A stretch of DNA of 64,000 nucleotides from Thioclava nitratireducens (GTDB lineage: Bacteria; Pseudomonadota; Alphaproteobacteria; Rhodobacterales; Rhodobacteraceae): NCBI RefSeq assembly GCF_001940525.2, contig NZ_CP019437.1, positions 532,501 through 596,500 of the forward strand. The letters run 5' to 3'. The position numbers and the translations under genes are program-made. The notes under the pieces were generated by a model that saw only the letters and a program-made list of their open reading frames with translations, was not told the DNA's origin and ran no database searches. Within the stretch, counting starts at the first letter, position 1, and each line of letters begins with the position of its first letter. Below, piece by piece: positions 55,807-64,000 of this stretch.

Positions 55807-56115
55807 ATGAACCTGTTCTTGGCCTTCGCGCTCGTGCTCTGCATCGCGGTCGGAGGGTGGCTGTCGAAATACGACTGGGCGAAGCTTCTGGCATTGGTGC
55901 CTGTGGCGATGATCGTGCCTGCCTTCTACATGACCGGCACCGCCTGCGGCGCGGGCTTCGTGCTGCATTTCTTCTCTGACACGGCGAGCTGCTCGAACGG
56001 CTACGTGCCGCGGCAGATGTTCGCCGCGACCTACGTGATGGCGCTGATCCCGGTCGCGGCCTCCGCGATCGTGATCAAGCTGATCCGGATCGGCATGGCG
56101 CGCCGCAAAGGCTGA
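55807..56115 (+). CDS. Small membrane protein, unknown
   Basis: A 102-aa protein with three to four hydrophobic segments (MNLFLAFALVLCIAVGGWL; LLALVPVAMIVPAFYM; MFAATYVMALIPVAASAIVI) and a basic end. Two Cys lie in GTACGAGF and DTASCSNGY. GGAGG precedes the ATG. No family recognised. It heads a run of three small membrane protein genes. Confidence 0.7.
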   Translation: MNLFLAFALVLCIAVGGWLSKYDWAKLLALVPVAMIVPAFYMTGTACGAGFVLHFFSDTASCSNGYVPRQMFAATYVMALIPVAASAIVIKLIRIGMARRKG

Positions 56116-56176
56116 TCTGGTCAAGCCCGCCGCTGCGGCCTAGGCTTGCGACAGCGAGGGGCAAGGAGGGCGCGCG

Positions 56177-56455
56177 ATGCTGGCCTTCATCCGACTGGCG
56201 ATATTCGGCCTGATCGTACTGACGGTCCTGTTCTGGCTGGTGCGTCTCTATGCCCGGTCGGTCCGGCGCGAGGCGCTGGAAGAGGATTGGAACGAGGCCG
56301 CAGCCGAGGGTCGGGCCGAGACCACACGCGAGGCTTATGTCGAAGCCGGGATGCGAGACTACGAGAAAAGTCTGCTGCGCAAGCTGATCTGGCTGGTCTA
56401 TGTCCTGCCGATCGTCGTGGTCGGGCTGATTGTCTATCTGATGAATTACAGGTGA
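56177..56455 (+). CDS. Small two-segment membrane protein, unknown
   Basis: A 92-aa protein with hydrophobic ends (FGLIVLTVLFWLVRLY at ~10-25 and LIWLVYVLPIVVVGLIVYLM at ~70-89) around a charged, acidic middle (RREALEEDWNEAAAEGRAE). It lies seven bases before the DUF1523 gene and is probably cotranscribed with it. Confidence 0.72.
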   Translation: MLAFIRLAIFGLIVLTVLFWLVRLYARSVRREALEEDWNEAAAEGRAETTREAYVEAGMRDYEKSLLRKLIWLVYVLPIVVVGLIVYLMNYR

Positions 56456-56462
56456 GGGTGCG

Positions 56463-57086
56463 ATGCGTTACGTGAAATGGGGCTTCTGGCTGGTCGTGAT
56501 CGGCTTCGCCGCGGTGTTCCTGCATTACAACCTGCCACGCCATGACATCGTGCGGATCGTCGGCACCGAGGTGCGCCGGATCGACTTCGGCGAGAACTCG
56601 ATCTTCTGGGCCGCGCCCGATGTAGGCACTGCGAACGCCACGAGCCGCGATGTGCGCTTCATCAACACGGTGCGCCCGAACGGCAAGACGCTGGTCTTTC
56701 GCAACGAAGATACCGGCTGGGGGTGGCCGCCCTATTTCAAGCTCGACAGTTCGGATTTGCAGGCACAGGCCGAGTCGCTGATCTCGACCTCGGCCGATCC
56801 GATCTGGGTGTCGGTCACGCGCTATGGCTGGCGCTCGCGCTGGCTGACGATCTTTCCGAATGCGGTCGGACTGAAGGTCGTGCCCGCTCCCGATACGCGC
56901 ATTATCCCTTGGGCGAATATCGTCATCCTGACGCTGCTCGTCATCATCGTCCTGACGATCCGCGCGATGTGGCGGCAGTTCCGTCAGCGCTCGATCGATC
57001 CGCTTTTCGAGGAGGCGGGCGAAGCCTGGGACGATGCCGAGGAAGGTGCGAAGGGTTGGTTCGACCGCTTCATCGGACGCAAGTGA
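56463..57086 (+). CDS. DUF1523 family membrane protein
   Basis: A 207-aa protein of a family seen in Rhodobacterales. It has an N-terminal membrane segment (WGFWLVVIGFAAVFLHYN, ~6-23), a periplasmic domain with VRFINTVRPNGKTLVFRNED and the conserved TGWGWPPYFK (~84-93), and a C-terminal segment (IVILTLLVIIVLTI). The function is unknown. The last ~35 residues are acidic then basic and cytoplasmic. Confidence 0.83.
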   Translation: MRYVKWGFWLVVIGFAAVFLHYNLPRHDIVRIVGTEVRRIDFGENSIFWAAPDVGTANATSRDVRFINTVRPNGKTLVFRNEDTGWGWPPYFKLDSSDLQAQAESLISTSADPIWVSVTRYGWRSRWLTIFPNAVGLKVVPAPDTRIIPWANIVILTLLVIIVLTIRAMWRQFRQRSIDPLFEEAGEAWDDAEEGAKGWFDRFIGRK

Positions 57087-57140
57087 GACGGAGTTTCAGG
57101 GCCGCCGGGCGGCACCCAACTCAGACCGACGCTGAAACGC

Positions 57141-57167
57141 GAAAGCCCCGCCACTGGCGGGGCTTTC
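57141..57167. terminator. Bidirectional terminator between DUF1523 gene and grxD
   Basis: GAAAGCCCCGCC and GGCGGGGCTTTC form a perfect 12-bp stem with a 3-base loop. The A/T tracts within the arms let it work on both strands. Confidence 0.88.
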
Positions 57168-57187
57168 GATAGGTCTTTGATCCGCGC

Positions 57188-57547
57188 TCAGGCGTTGGCG
57201 GCGCGGATCTGCTCGGCAGCTTCCTTGTTGAAGCTCACGCCCTTGGTCTCGAAGAGCTGATCCAGCTCACCCGAGAGGGTCATCTCGGTGATGATGTCGC
57301 AGCCGCCGACGAACTCGCCTTTGACGTAGAGCTGCGGGATGGTCGGCCAGTCCGAATAGTCCTTGATGCCCTGACGGATGTCCTGATCCGCCAGCACGTT
57401 GACGTCCTTGTAGGTCACGCCCATGAAGTTGAGCACGCCCGCGACGCGGCTCGAAAACCCGCATTGCGGCATGTCCTTGGTGCCCTTCATGAAGAGAACG
57501 ACGTCATTCTCGGAGATTTGCTGGGCGATCTGGTCTTGCGCGTTCAT
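57188..57547 (-). CDS. grxD: Monothiol glutaredoxin (Grx4 type)
   Basis: A 119-aa CGFS glutaredoxin that binds a [2Fe-2S] cluster with glutathione and delivers or senses iron-sulfur clusters. The active site is [17 protein letters not shown] (CGFS ~30-33), followed by [19 protein letters not shown] split at ~68-86. BolA, its known partner, is encoded just upstream on the same strand. Confidence 0.95.
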   Translation of the reverse strand: MNAQDQIAQQISENDVVLFMKGTKDMPQCGFSSRVAGVLNFMGVTYKDVNVLADQDIRQGIKDYSDWPTIPQLYVKGEFVGGCDIITEMTLSGELDQLFETKGVSFNKEAAEQIRAANA

Positions 57548-57589
57548 CGCTTAATCCTTTCTCCGTCCCGGCTCGGGACGCGTGTGAAA

Positions 57590-57832
57590 TCACTCGGGCG
57601 CCTTGGTGGTCAGTGCGAGCGCGTGCAGCACCCCGTTCGGCCCGTCCATCGCCCCTTTGAGCGCGGCATAGACCGCGCGCTGTTGCTGGACTCGGTTCTT
57701 GCCGCGGAAGCTCTCGTCAATGACCTCCGCTGCCCAATGATTTCCATCCCCGGCGAGATCAGTGATCGTGATCTTGGCATCGGGGAATTCGGCCCGGATC
57801 AGGGCTTCGATGTCATGGGCTTCCATTGCCAT
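57590..57832 (-). CDS. bolA: BolA family protein
   Basis: An 80-aa BolA/IbaG-like protein with the class II KH-like fold: IEALIRAEFPDAKITITDL split at ~7-25, the conserved His in DGNHWAAEVID (~31), FRGKNRVQQQRAVYAAL (~42-58) and a conserved C-terminal His (VLHALAL, ~69). BolA and monothiol glutaredoxins form a cluster-bridged complex; the gene order here (bolA then grxD, 42 bases apart) supports that. Confidence 0.93.
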   Translation of the reverse strand: MAMEAHDIEALIRAEFPDAKITITDLAGDGNHWAAEVIDESFRGKNRVQQQRAVYAALKGAMDGPNGVLHALALTTKAPE

Positions 57833-57912
57833 AAATAGGGCTCCTCGTCCTTTGCCGCAAACTTAAGTGGCGCGGCGGCTGGCTGCAAGGGGATGCGCGG
57901 GGCGGTGCGAGC

Positions 57913-58980
57913 TTATGCGGTGGCCGCTGGCGGGTGCAGCCGCGACAGGTAGAACATGAGCGTCGCGATGACGACGCTGCCGGTGAACATCGCGGCGGCT
58001 CCGGCGGCGGTCACTTGCAGGGAATGACCCGGCGCGCCGACTTCTCCGGCCAGTAGGAAACACATGTTGATGTCGATCCCCAACAGCGTGGTCCGGGGAT
58101 GGGCGCGCAGTAGCGCACCGCCCGCGATGAAGGCGAAGGCGAGTATCAGGAACTCGGTCTGATCGCCGCCCGACAGGTGGGTCAGCCCGCGATAGGCGAC
58201 GGCGGCGAGGACGCCAAGCGCGACGCCGGGCACCAGGAAGCGCACGGCGGGGCGCGGATTCGGCATGGAGCCCAGCACCGAGGAGAAGACGATCACCGAC
58301 AATGCAGCTGCCGTCGCGGCGGGGTGGGTGAAATGGGCGTCGATCAGCGTGGCCGCGCCCGTGAGCGCCGCCACCGCCGCCATGCGCAGCCAAAGCTGCT
58401 GGATAAAATGCGGGTTCGGGCGCGGCGGCATCGGCGCGCGACGGGCGGGCGTGAAGAGCCAGTTCACCGCCGTCACCGAGATGACGCCCAGAAGCGTGCA
58501 GGCGACCCGGTCGAGTGCGAGCGGGATTGCCTCCGCCCCCATGCCGAGCGCGGGCATCACCACAACGCCGACCGTGATCGCCATCAGCGTGAAGCCATAG
58601 GCCCAATGCGTCCCGATCCGGTAGGCGATCCCCACGCCCACGGCCGCCGTCAGCGCCACGGTCAGCGCGATTCCCGGCACTGGCAGCCAGCGGAGCGCGG
58701 CGATCCCGATTGCTGCCCCCACCAAGGTGCCCACAACCCGCAGCACCGCGCGCAGCGCCATGTCTTCGCGATGGGGCTGGATTACCACCCAGACCGGCAT
58801 CGCCGCCCAGTAGACGTTGGTCAGCCCGAGCAACCGCGCAACGGTCAGGGCGAGCGTCGCGGCGAGGAACAGCCGGGCGGCATAGGCAAGGGTGGAGCTG
58901 GTCAAAGCGGGAACCTGAAATCGGTGTGTCGCGGCGATACTAGTCTGTGCGCAGGCGGCAAGAAACCGCCCGGCGTGCAT
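57913..58980 (-). CDS. FUSC-family inner-membrane protein
   Basis: A 355-aa protein with two blocks of five to six membrane segments (~28-175 and ~195-345), the layout of the fusaric-acid-resistance/FUSC family. The motif YWAAMPVWVVIQPHREDMAL (~57-76) and the matching R-x-x-G-T-L-V-G-A segment (VLRVVGTLVGAAIG) are typical. Some members export aromatic acids; the substrate here is unknown. The ATG at 58980 lacks a strong site and an internal start near residue 24 is possible. It separates bolA/grxD from purL. Confidence 0.82.
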   Translation of the reverse strand: MHAGRFLAACAQTSIAATHRFQVPALTSSTLAYAARLFLAATLALTVARLLGLTNVYWAAMPVWVVIQPHREDMALRAVLRVVGTLVGAAIGIAALRWLPVPGIALTVALTAAVGVGIAYRIGTHWAYGFTLMAITVGVVVMPALGMGAEAIPLALDRVACTLLGVISVTAVNWLFTPARRAPMPPRPNPHFIQQLWLRMAAVAALTGAATLIDAHFTHPAATAAALSVIVFSSVLGSMPNPRPAVRFLVPGVALGVLAAVAYRGLTHLSGGDQTEFLILAFAFIAGGALLRAHPRTTLLGIDINMCFLLAGEVGAPGHSLQVTAAGAAAMFTGSVVIATLMFYLSRLHPPAATA

Positions 58981-59006
58981 GCCCGTTCTGCGTCAGATCA
59001 CAGAAC

Positions 59007-61169
59007 TCAGGCGTCGATCGCCGCTTTGAACGCGCTGCGATAGAGGGTCGACAGCTCCTCCAGCGGGGCGCTCTCCGAGCCGAAGCTAACCGTGTCCCCG
59101 CCGAAACGACCCACGGTGTAAAGCGGCACCTCGGCGCGGCGGGCGGCGACCATCAGCGCCTCGGCCTGATCGAAGGAGCAGGCCACGAGGTAACGCCCCT
59201 GATCCTCGCCGAAGAGCGTCGCGATGTCGCCAGCCTCAAGCGTGACACCCAGACCGGCTTCCTCTGCCATCTCGAAAGCCGCGAGCGCGAGCCCTCCGTC
59301 CGAGAGATCGCTTGCGCCTTTGACCAGCGCGCGGTTCTCGCGGAGGAACTCGCCATTGCGTTTCTCGACGTCGAGGTCGACTGCCGGCGCGTCACCCGCC
59401 TCGATCCCGAAGGCTTCGAAGGCGAGCGCGGATTGATCGAGATGGCCCTTGGTTTCGCCGATCACCATCGCCACGTCGCCCGCCGTCGGTAGGCCCGCGA
59501 TCAACTCGTCGAGCGAGCTCAGCAGACCGACCGCGCCGATGGTCGGGGTTGGCAGGATGCCGGTGCCGTCGGTCTCGTTGTAAAGCGAGACGTTGCCCGA
59601 CACGATCGGCATGTCGAGTGCGCGCACGGCGGCGTCGATGCCTTTGATCGCACCCACGAACTGGCCCATGATCTCCGGCTTCTCCGGGTTGCCGAAGTTC
59701 AGGTTGTCGGTCGAGGCGAGGGGTTTCGCGCCCACGGCCGTCAGGTTGCGGTAGGCTTCGGCCACCGCCTGCTTGCCGCCCTCGAACGGGTTCGCCTTTA
59801 CGTAGCGTGGGGTCACGTCGGCGGTGAAGGCCAGCGCCTTGTCGGTGCCGTGCACGCGCACGACGCCTGCGCCGAGACCCGGGCGGCGCACCGTGTCGCC
59901 CATCACCTGCGTGTCGTATTGCTCATAGACCCAGGACTTGTGCGCGTAGTTCGGCGAGCCGATCAGTTTCTTGAGCGCATCGATAGCACCGATCTCGGGC
60001 AGCGCCTCGCCCGCGGTCGCGACGGGCGTCTCGACCCAGGGACGATCGTATTCGGGCGCTTCCGAGGACAGTTTCGACAGCGGCACGTCGGCTTTCACCT
60101 CGTTGCCATGCACGATCAGGAACCGGTCTTCCGCGATGGTCTCGCCGACGATGGCGAAATCGAGATCCCACTTCTCGAAGATCTCGCGGGCGATGTCTTC
60201 CTTCTCGGGGTTGAGGACCATAAGCATCCGCTCCTGGCTCTCCGACAGCATCATCTCGTAGGCGGTCATCGCGGCTTCGCGCTGCGGCACCGCGTCGAGG
60301 TTGAGCTGTACGCCGAGGCCGCCCTTGTCGCCCATCTCGACCGCAGAACAGGTCAGGCCCGCGGCCCCCATGTCCTGAATCGAGATCACCGCGCCGGTCT
60401 GCATCAGCTCGAGGCAGGCCTCCAGCAGGCATTTCTCGGTGAAGGGGTCGCCGACCTGAACGGTGGGGCGCTTTTCCTCGATCGTGTCGTCGAACTCGGC
60501 CGAGGCCATCGTCGCGCCGCCGACGCCGTCGCGACCCGTCTTCGCACCGAGGTAGACGACCGGCATGCCGATGCCGGACGCGGCGGAGTAGAAGATCTTG
60601 TCAGCATCGGCCAAGCCCGCCGCGAAGGCGTTCACGAGGCAGTTGCCGTTATAGGAGGGATGGAAACGCACTTCGCCGCCCACATTCGGAACGCCGAAGC
60701 AGTTACCGTAGCTGCCCACGCCCTCGACCACGCCTTTGACGACATGGGAGGTTTTCGGGTGGTCGGGCATACCGAAGCTCAGGCTGTCCATTGCGGCCAC
60801 CGGACGCGCGCCCATGGTGAACACATCGCGCAGGATGCCGCCGACGCCAGTCGCGGCGCCTTGGTGCGGTTCGATGTAGGAGGGGTGGTTGTGGCTCTCC
60901 ATTTTGAAGACCACGGCCTGCCCGTCGCCAATATCGACGACACCCGCATTCTCGCCCGGACCACAGATGACCTGATCGCCCTTGGTGTGCAGCGTGCGCA
61001 GCCATTTCTTCGACGACTTGTAGGAGCAATGCTCGTTCCACATCGCCGAGAAGATCCCGAGTTCGGTGAAAGTCGGCTCGCGTCCGATGATCTCGAGGAT
61101 CCGGTCGTACTCGTCGGGTTTCAGGCCATGGGCTGCGATGAGATCAGGCGTGATCTGCGGCTCGTTCAT
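59007..61169 (-). CDS. purL: Phosphoribosylformylglycinamidine synthase subunit II
   Basis: A 720-aa ATP-dependent synthase that converts FGAR to FGAM in purine synthesis with PurS and PurQ, which are not in the window. The family start ([20 protein letters not shown], ~37-56), [20 protein letters not shown] (~89-108), [13 protein letters not shown] (~117), [19 protein letters not shown] split (~262-280) and GPLxx[11 protein letters not shown] (~620) match PurL of the small, three-subunit type. GGAGG precedes the ATG. Confidence 0.96.
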   Translation of the reverse strand: MNEPQITPDLIAAHGLKPDEYDRILEIIGREPTFTELGIFSAMWNEHCSYKSSKKWLRTLHTKGDQVICGPGENAGVVDIGDGQAVVFKMESHNHPSYIEPHQGAATGVGGILRDVFTMGARPVAAMDSLSFGMPDHPKTSHVVKGVVEGVGSYGNCFGVPNVGGEVRFHPSYNGNCLVNAFAAGLADADKIFYSAASGIGMPVVYLGAKTGRDGVGGATMASAEFDDTIEEKRPTVQVGDPFTEKCLLEACLELMQTGAVISIQDMGAAGLTCSAVEMGDKGGLGVQLNLDAVPQREAAMTAYEMMLSESQERMLMVLNPEKEDIAREIFEKWDLDFAIVGETIAEDRFLIVHGNEVKADVPLSKLSSEAPEYDRPWVETPVATAGEALPEIGAIDALKKLIGSPNYAHKSWVYEQYDTQVMGDTVRRPGLGAGVVRVHGTDKALAFTADVTPRYVKANPFEGGKQAVAEAYRNLTAVGAKPLASTDNLNFGNPEKPEIMGQFVGAIKGIDAAVRALDMPIVSGNVSLYNETDGTGILPTPTIGAVGLLSSLDELIAGLPTAGDVAMVIGETKGHLDQSALAFEAFGIEAGDAPAVDLDVEKRNGEFLRENRALVKGASDLSDGGLALAAFEMAEEAGLGVTLEAGDIATLFGEDQGRYLVACSFDQAEALMVAARRAEVPLYTVGRFGGDTVSFGSESAPLEELSTLYRSAFKAAIDA

Positions 61170-61257
61170 GAGGATCCTCCGGCATCGGCTTCGCCGCCCC
61201 TATTAGGCCAATATGTGCAGGGGGAAAAGAGAGGCCGGACGTTGCGGAAAGAAAAAA

Positions 61258-61279
61258 CGCGAGGCCCGAAGGCCCCGCG
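61258..61279 (-). terminator. Terminator of the exported repeat protein gene
   Basis: CGCG and GGCC arms pair with GGCC and CGCG around CGAA, with one mismatch, and six Ts follow on the minus strand (61252-61257). It lies 32 bases past the stop codon. Confidence 0.85.
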
Positions 61280-61311
61280 TCGTGAAAGCGTCTTGTCGTG
61301 GTACGTCCGGC

Positions 61312-61908
61312 TTACGAGCGCATGTCCACTTGCGTCTCGAGGTTGGTCAGCAGTTCCGAGACGGTCCAGCCGAGCTTGACCTCGCCGTTCGCAGCGGCGT
61401 CCTTCGGCACGTTGACCTTGAAGAGCGACACGGTGGTGTCGAGCTTCGGCGAGGTGCGGACATAGATGGTGTCGTAGCCGTCATGCGACTCGACCTTCTC
61501 GATCATGCCGATCACGTTACCATCGGCGCTCATCGCCTTGTCCTCCGCGTTGGCCGCGGTCTTCAGGCCGGTGATGCCGGCTTGATCGGTCAGCTGGCGC
61601 TGCGCGGGAATCATGTCCGACCCCATCGAGGTGTTCGCGAACTCGGCGGTGCCGGTCTTCACGTCGGTGATGCCGTATTGATCAGTCGATGCGTAGGTGT
61701 TCGACGAGGTGACGGCGGGCGGGGTGCCCATCGACGAAGTCTCTCCCGGAACGGTGCCGGTGCGATAATCGGCGATACCGTAATACTGGCCGTCGTTGTT
61801 GTTGGTGGACGGGATCTTCGTCAGGTCGAGGGCCGAAGCCGAGCCTGCGATGGTCATCGCACCCAGAAGAGCGGTCGAAGCGGCAAAGATGTTTTTCGTC
61901 GTGGTCAT
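61312..61908 (-). CDS. Exported protein with short internal repeats, possible PRC-barrel-like end
   Basis: A 198-aa protein with a signal peptide (cleaved after SASA, ~26). The mature N-terminal half has three imperfect repeats: GQYYGIADYRTGT (40-52), DQYGITDVKTGT (76-87) and DQAGITGLKT (108-117), two followed by a TSSMG/TSMG tail. The C-terminal half (NVIGMIEKVESHDGYDTIYV, ~131-150, then SLFKVNVPKD) resembles a PRC-barrel, but this is tentative. AGGATAC precedes the ATG. No partners; it has its own terminator. Function unknown. Confidence 0.72.
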   Translation of the reverse strand: MTTTKNIFAASTALLGAMTIAGSASALDLTKIPSTNNNDGQYYGIADYRTGTVPGETSSMGTPPAVTSSNTYASTDQYGITDVKTGTAEFANTSMGSDMIPAQRQLTDQAGITGLKTAANAEDKAMSADGNVIGMIEKVESHDGYDTIYVRTSPKLDTTVSLFKVNVPKDAAANGEVKLGWTVSELLTNLETQVDMRS

Positions 61909-62155
61909 ATCAGTATCCTTTCAACTGGTTACCAAATCCTGCGCCGTTATCGGCGTCGGGGAGGAAACGGGGTGGAATCGTCGAAAGTTCACTGAAATAA
62001 TTGTGAGTGACATCGCGGATTTTTAAATGAACCGAAGGGGATAGCTGTGCGTAACGCGGGGCTTGCGCGGTCGCGTCAGCGTGAAATTTCGTGAGACCGA
62101 GGCTGATGTCGGGGGCTCTCGCGCCGTGCGTGAAAACCGCATCTAGGCGTCGGGC
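61909..62155. other. Promoter region of the exported protein gene, no gene seen
   Basis: The stretch is AT-richer than its surroundings near 61990-62035 and presumably holds the promoter of the minus-strand exported protein gene. I see no coding frame worth calling: one minus-strand frame (61910-62230) is open but has unlike composition, no ribosome site, and runs through a terminator. Confidence 0.5.
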
Positions 62156-62238
62156 AAAAAAAAGGCCGAGCAAAGCTCGGCCAAAGTCCAACAGGGAGGT
62201 AGAAGGTGCTGCGCCTTTCGGCACGGCCAACCCTTCTG
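62156..62238 (-). ncRNA. Candidate small RNA with CCUCCC motif
   Basis: On the minus strand TTGATG (62272-62267), 16 bases, ATAAAT (62250-62245) make a plausible promoter. About 83 nt downstream ends a very strong intrinsic terminator: GGCCGAGC-AAA-GCTCGGCC at 62164-62182 (plus-strand reading) with eight Ts on the minus strand (62163-62156). Between lies a small GTGC/GCAC hairpin and then a single-stranded CTACCTCCCTG, an anti-Shine-Dalgarno-like stretch. It could instead be only the 3' end of the LysR mRNA. Confidence 0.5.
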
Positions 62239-62334
62239 AGCCTCATTTATGGGCAGTTTGTTAACGCATCAAGGGAAAACATGCTGCGAATGCATCATGG
62301 CCGGTATGCGTTGCGGTAAAGTCGCGCTGCAACC

Positions 62335-63237
62335 CTAGGCTGAATCGCCTGCCTGGAAGCGCCGATAGTTGGTGATCTCTTCCTGAATGAAGTCGCGGAA
62401 CGCGGTCACGCGGCGCGAGGAGCGCAGCTCTTCCGGGTAGGCGAGGAAGATCGGAATCTCGACCGATTCCAGATCAGGCAGCACGCGCTGCAGATCGTTG
62501 AAATCGGCGGTCAGGTAGTCGGGGAGGATGCCGATGCCGATATGGTTCAGCACGGCCTGCAATACGCCGAAGTAGTTGTTCACCGTCAGCGTCGAGCTTT
62601 GATCGAAGGCCAGCACCTGCCGCGCAAGCTGGGCACCGGCCTGTACCTGCGGTGTACGCGGGGTCTGGCAGATCAGGCGATGCTTGCGAAGATCTTCGAT
62701 CTTCTCGGGGGCACCCCATTTCGCGAGATACTCGGAGGTCGCGTAAAGCCGCATACGGATGTTCAGCAGACGCTTGCGGATCAGGTCGGCCTGCGCGGGC
62801 TCTTTCATGCGAACGGCGACGTCGGCCTCGCGCATCGGCAGGTCGAGCACCCGCTCCTCCAGCATGAGGTCGATCTTCAGATCGGGATATTTCTCGTAAA
62901 GCTTCGTCAGGCGCGGCGCGAGCCAGAGCGTGCCGAAGCCCGTCGTGGTCGTCACGCGCAGCTCGCCGAAGACTTCTTCTTCGCTGTCACGGATGCGTGC
63001 GGAGGCGCTGTCGAGCTTTTTCGCCATCGAGGAGGTGGCCTCGAACAGCAACTCCCCCTGCTCGGTGAGAATCAGTCCGCGGGCATGACGGTGAAACAGA
63101 GTCGTTCCAAGCGCCTCTTCGAGCGCCCGGATCTGTCTGCTCACGGCAGATTGAGACAGGTGCAGCGCATCGCCGGCATGAGTCAAAGACCCCGCATCGG
63201 CCACTGCGTGGAAGATTCTGAGCTTGTCCCAATCCAT
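62335..63237 (-). CDS. LysR-family transcriptional regulator
   Basis: A 300-aa LysR protein. The winged helix-turn-helix is at ~1-62 (MDWDKLRIFHAVADAGSLTH, LHLSQSAVSRQIRALEEALG, LFHRHARGLILTEQG); the effector domain follows (LRVTTTTGFGTLWLAPRL). The ATG at 63237 gives the family's usual start; an in-frame start 39 bases earlier has no site. It is divergent from the indolepyruvate ferredoxin oxidoreductase gene and separated from it by a strong inverted repeat, so it may control that gene. Effector unknown. Confidence 0.9.
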   Translation of the reverse strand: MDWDKLRIFHAVADAGSLTHAGDALHLSQSAVSRQIRALEEALGTTLFHRHARGLILTEQGELLFEATSSMAKKLDSASARIRDSEEEVFGELRVTTTTGFGTLWLAPRLTKLYEKYPDLKIDLMLEERVLDLPMREADVAVRMKEPAQADLIRKRLLNIRMRLYATSEYLAKWGAPEKIEDLRKHRLICQTPRTPQVQAGAQLARQVLAFDQSSTLTVNNYFGVLQAVLNHIGIGILPDYLTADFNDLQRVLPDLESVEIPIFLAYPEELRSSRRVTAFRDFIQEEITNYRRFQAGDSA

Positions 63238-63335
63238 CAAGGTCACTTTCGCTGTATCATCTGCTGTTCCGCGCAAGTTTCTTTACATTAATCTCGAGGA
63301 TTTACGAAACCGCTAAGTAACAATTTTCCGCTTTC

Positions 63336-63356
63336 TAGGTCAGATATTATGACCTA
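63336..63356. promoter_or_regulatory. TAGGTCA-N7-TGACCTA operator candidate
   Basis: Perfect 7-bp arms with spacer GATATTA, 38 bases before the indolepyruvate ferredoxin oxidoreductase start and ~100 bases from the LysR start. The symmetry and position make it one of the clearest operator candidates in the window. The regulator could be the divergent LysR protein or another. Confidence 0.65.
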
Positions 63357-63394
63357 CCATGTCTTCATGCCCAGTTAGCAAGGGGAGGTGCTTA

Positions 63395-64000
63395 ATGGGA
63401 AGGCAAGAAATATCCCTAGCGGATCGGTTCGACCTAACGAAATCTCCGGTTTTGCTGAACGGGACGCAGGCTTTGGTGCGTCTGGTTCTGGCTCAGGCCG
63501 CACGCGACAAGGCGGCGGGGCTGCATACGGCCGGCTATGTGACAGGCTATCGCGGCTCGCCGCTGGGCGCTGTCGATTTGCAGATGGCGCGCGCCAAGAC
63601 CGTGCTCGAAGAGAGCGACGTTCGCTTCCAGCCGGGCCTGAACGAAGACCTCGCGGCCACCGCGCTGTGGGGCTCGCAGCAGGCGGAATTGCGTGGCGAA
63701 GGCAAGTATGACGGCGTTTTCGGCCTCTGGTACGGCAAAGGTCCGGGCGTAGATCGCTCGGGCGACGTGATGCGTCACGCCAATATGGCGGGCACGTCGA
63801 AACACGGCGGCGTCCTCATGGCGATGGGCGACGACCATACCGGTGAGTCCTCGACCGTGCTGCATCAGTCCGACTGGGCGATGGTCGATGCCTACATGCC
63901 GGTGCTGTCGCCCGCGGGCGTGCAGGAGATCCTCGATTTCGGGCTCTATGGCTATGCATTGAGCCGTTTTGCCGGGGTCTGGGTCGGTCTGAAAACGATG
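63395..64000 (+). CDS. Indolepyruvate ferredoxin oxidoreductase, N-terminal part (runs off window)
   Basis: The first 202 codons of a gene cut by the window end; the frame is open from the ATG at 63395, which has GGGGAGG upstream. The protein begins MGRQEISLADRFDLTKSPVL, then LNGTQALVRLVL, GYVTGYRGSPLGAVD, LNEDLAATALWGSQQ and KGPGVDRSGDVMRHAN, the thiamine-diphosphate pyrimidine-domain pattern of the fused alpha/gamma-type indolepyruvate ferredoxin oxidoreductase (full length normally over 1100 aa). It would oxidatively decarboxylate aryl pyruvates to aryl-acetyl-CoA. Confidence 0.9.
   Translation, partial: MGRQEISLADRFDLTKSPVLLNGTQALVRLVLAQAARDKAAGLHTAGYVTGYRGSPLGAVDLQMARAKTVLEESDVRFQPGLNEDLAATALWGSQQAELRGEGKYDGVFGLWYGKGPGVDRSGDVMRHANMAGTSKHGGVLMAMGDDHTGESSTVLHQSDWAMVDAYMPVLSPAGVQEILDFGLYGYALSRFAGVWVGLKTM

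Noticed and set aside
61910..62230. 106-codon minus-strand frame
   Set aside because: No ribosome site, crosses a strong terminator hairpin and overlaps the candidate small RNA.

Overview
The window is GC-rich DNA from an alphaproteobacterium, most likely of the Rhodobacterales (Rhodobacteraceae/Paracoccaceae). The evidence is the rRNA operon order 23S-5S-tRNA-fMet, a DUF1523 gene, the purL/bolA/grxD neighbourhood, an Irr-type iron box in front of feoAB, and dense operons with 1-, 4- and 8-base overlaps. The genus cannot be fixed from the sequence alone. Most of the window is ordinary chromosome; the least familiar part is about 24.2-35.8 kb.

Layout. 0-3 kb: the 3' part of a 23S gene, 5S and initiator tRNA, with broken tRNA-fMet fragments upstream of the tRNA and a decayed serine recombinase downstream. 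3-12 kb: DEAD-box helicase, Ca2+/cation exchanger, xylulokinase, aldose 1-epimerase, glpD and glpK. 12-15 kb: ureide (purine) catabolism, namely an allantoinase PuuE fused to OHCU decarboxylase, ureidoglycine aminohydrolase and ureidoglycolate lyase. 15-19.5 kb: a zinc alcohol dehydrogenase, then a LysR regulator divergent from a glutarate module (gcdH plus a CoA-transferase). 19.6-24 kb: metal uptake, with HupE/membrane protein/DUF1007 and feoAB under a candidate Irr box.

24.2-35.8 kb: a minus-strand type I secretion operon (HlyD adaptor and ABC exporter) preceded by two large acidic proteins that share an unusual Q-[IVA]-N-x-[LV]-x-D-x-D motif and lack RTX repeats. A 640-base regulatory gap full of inverted repeats separates them from a divergent LuxR/CsgD-like regulator that overlaps an unknown gene. 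Next comes an HWE-type sensor kinase with a stand-alone receiver. I regard the secretion locus as the best candidate for an undescribed system: a type I-secreted, probably surface or biofilm, protein pair with its own regulator.

36-47 kb: a YeeE/YedE sulfur transporter divergent from an MFS carrier, msrA, prmA, two small proteins, ruvCAB with a possible SOS box, a group III truncated haemoglobin, and the ycjF/ycjX-like pair. 46-55.7 kb: gabD, a P1 peptidase, an SDR, an aldehyde dehydrogenase, an L,D-transpeptidase lipoprotein, panBC and an M20 deacetylase. 55.8-64 kb: small membrane proteins, grxD, bolA, a FUSC protein, purL, an exported repeat protein, a candidate small RNA, a LysR regulator and the start of an indolepyruvate ferredoxin oxidoreductase gene that runs off the window.

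Eight copies of a dispersed intergenic repeat (CTTGGT, two variable bases, AAATATCCCGGGGGTG, then a GGGGGCAGCGCCCCC hairpin) lie between genes from 14 kb to 54 kb. Functional names rest on recognising protein families by eye; no database search was run.
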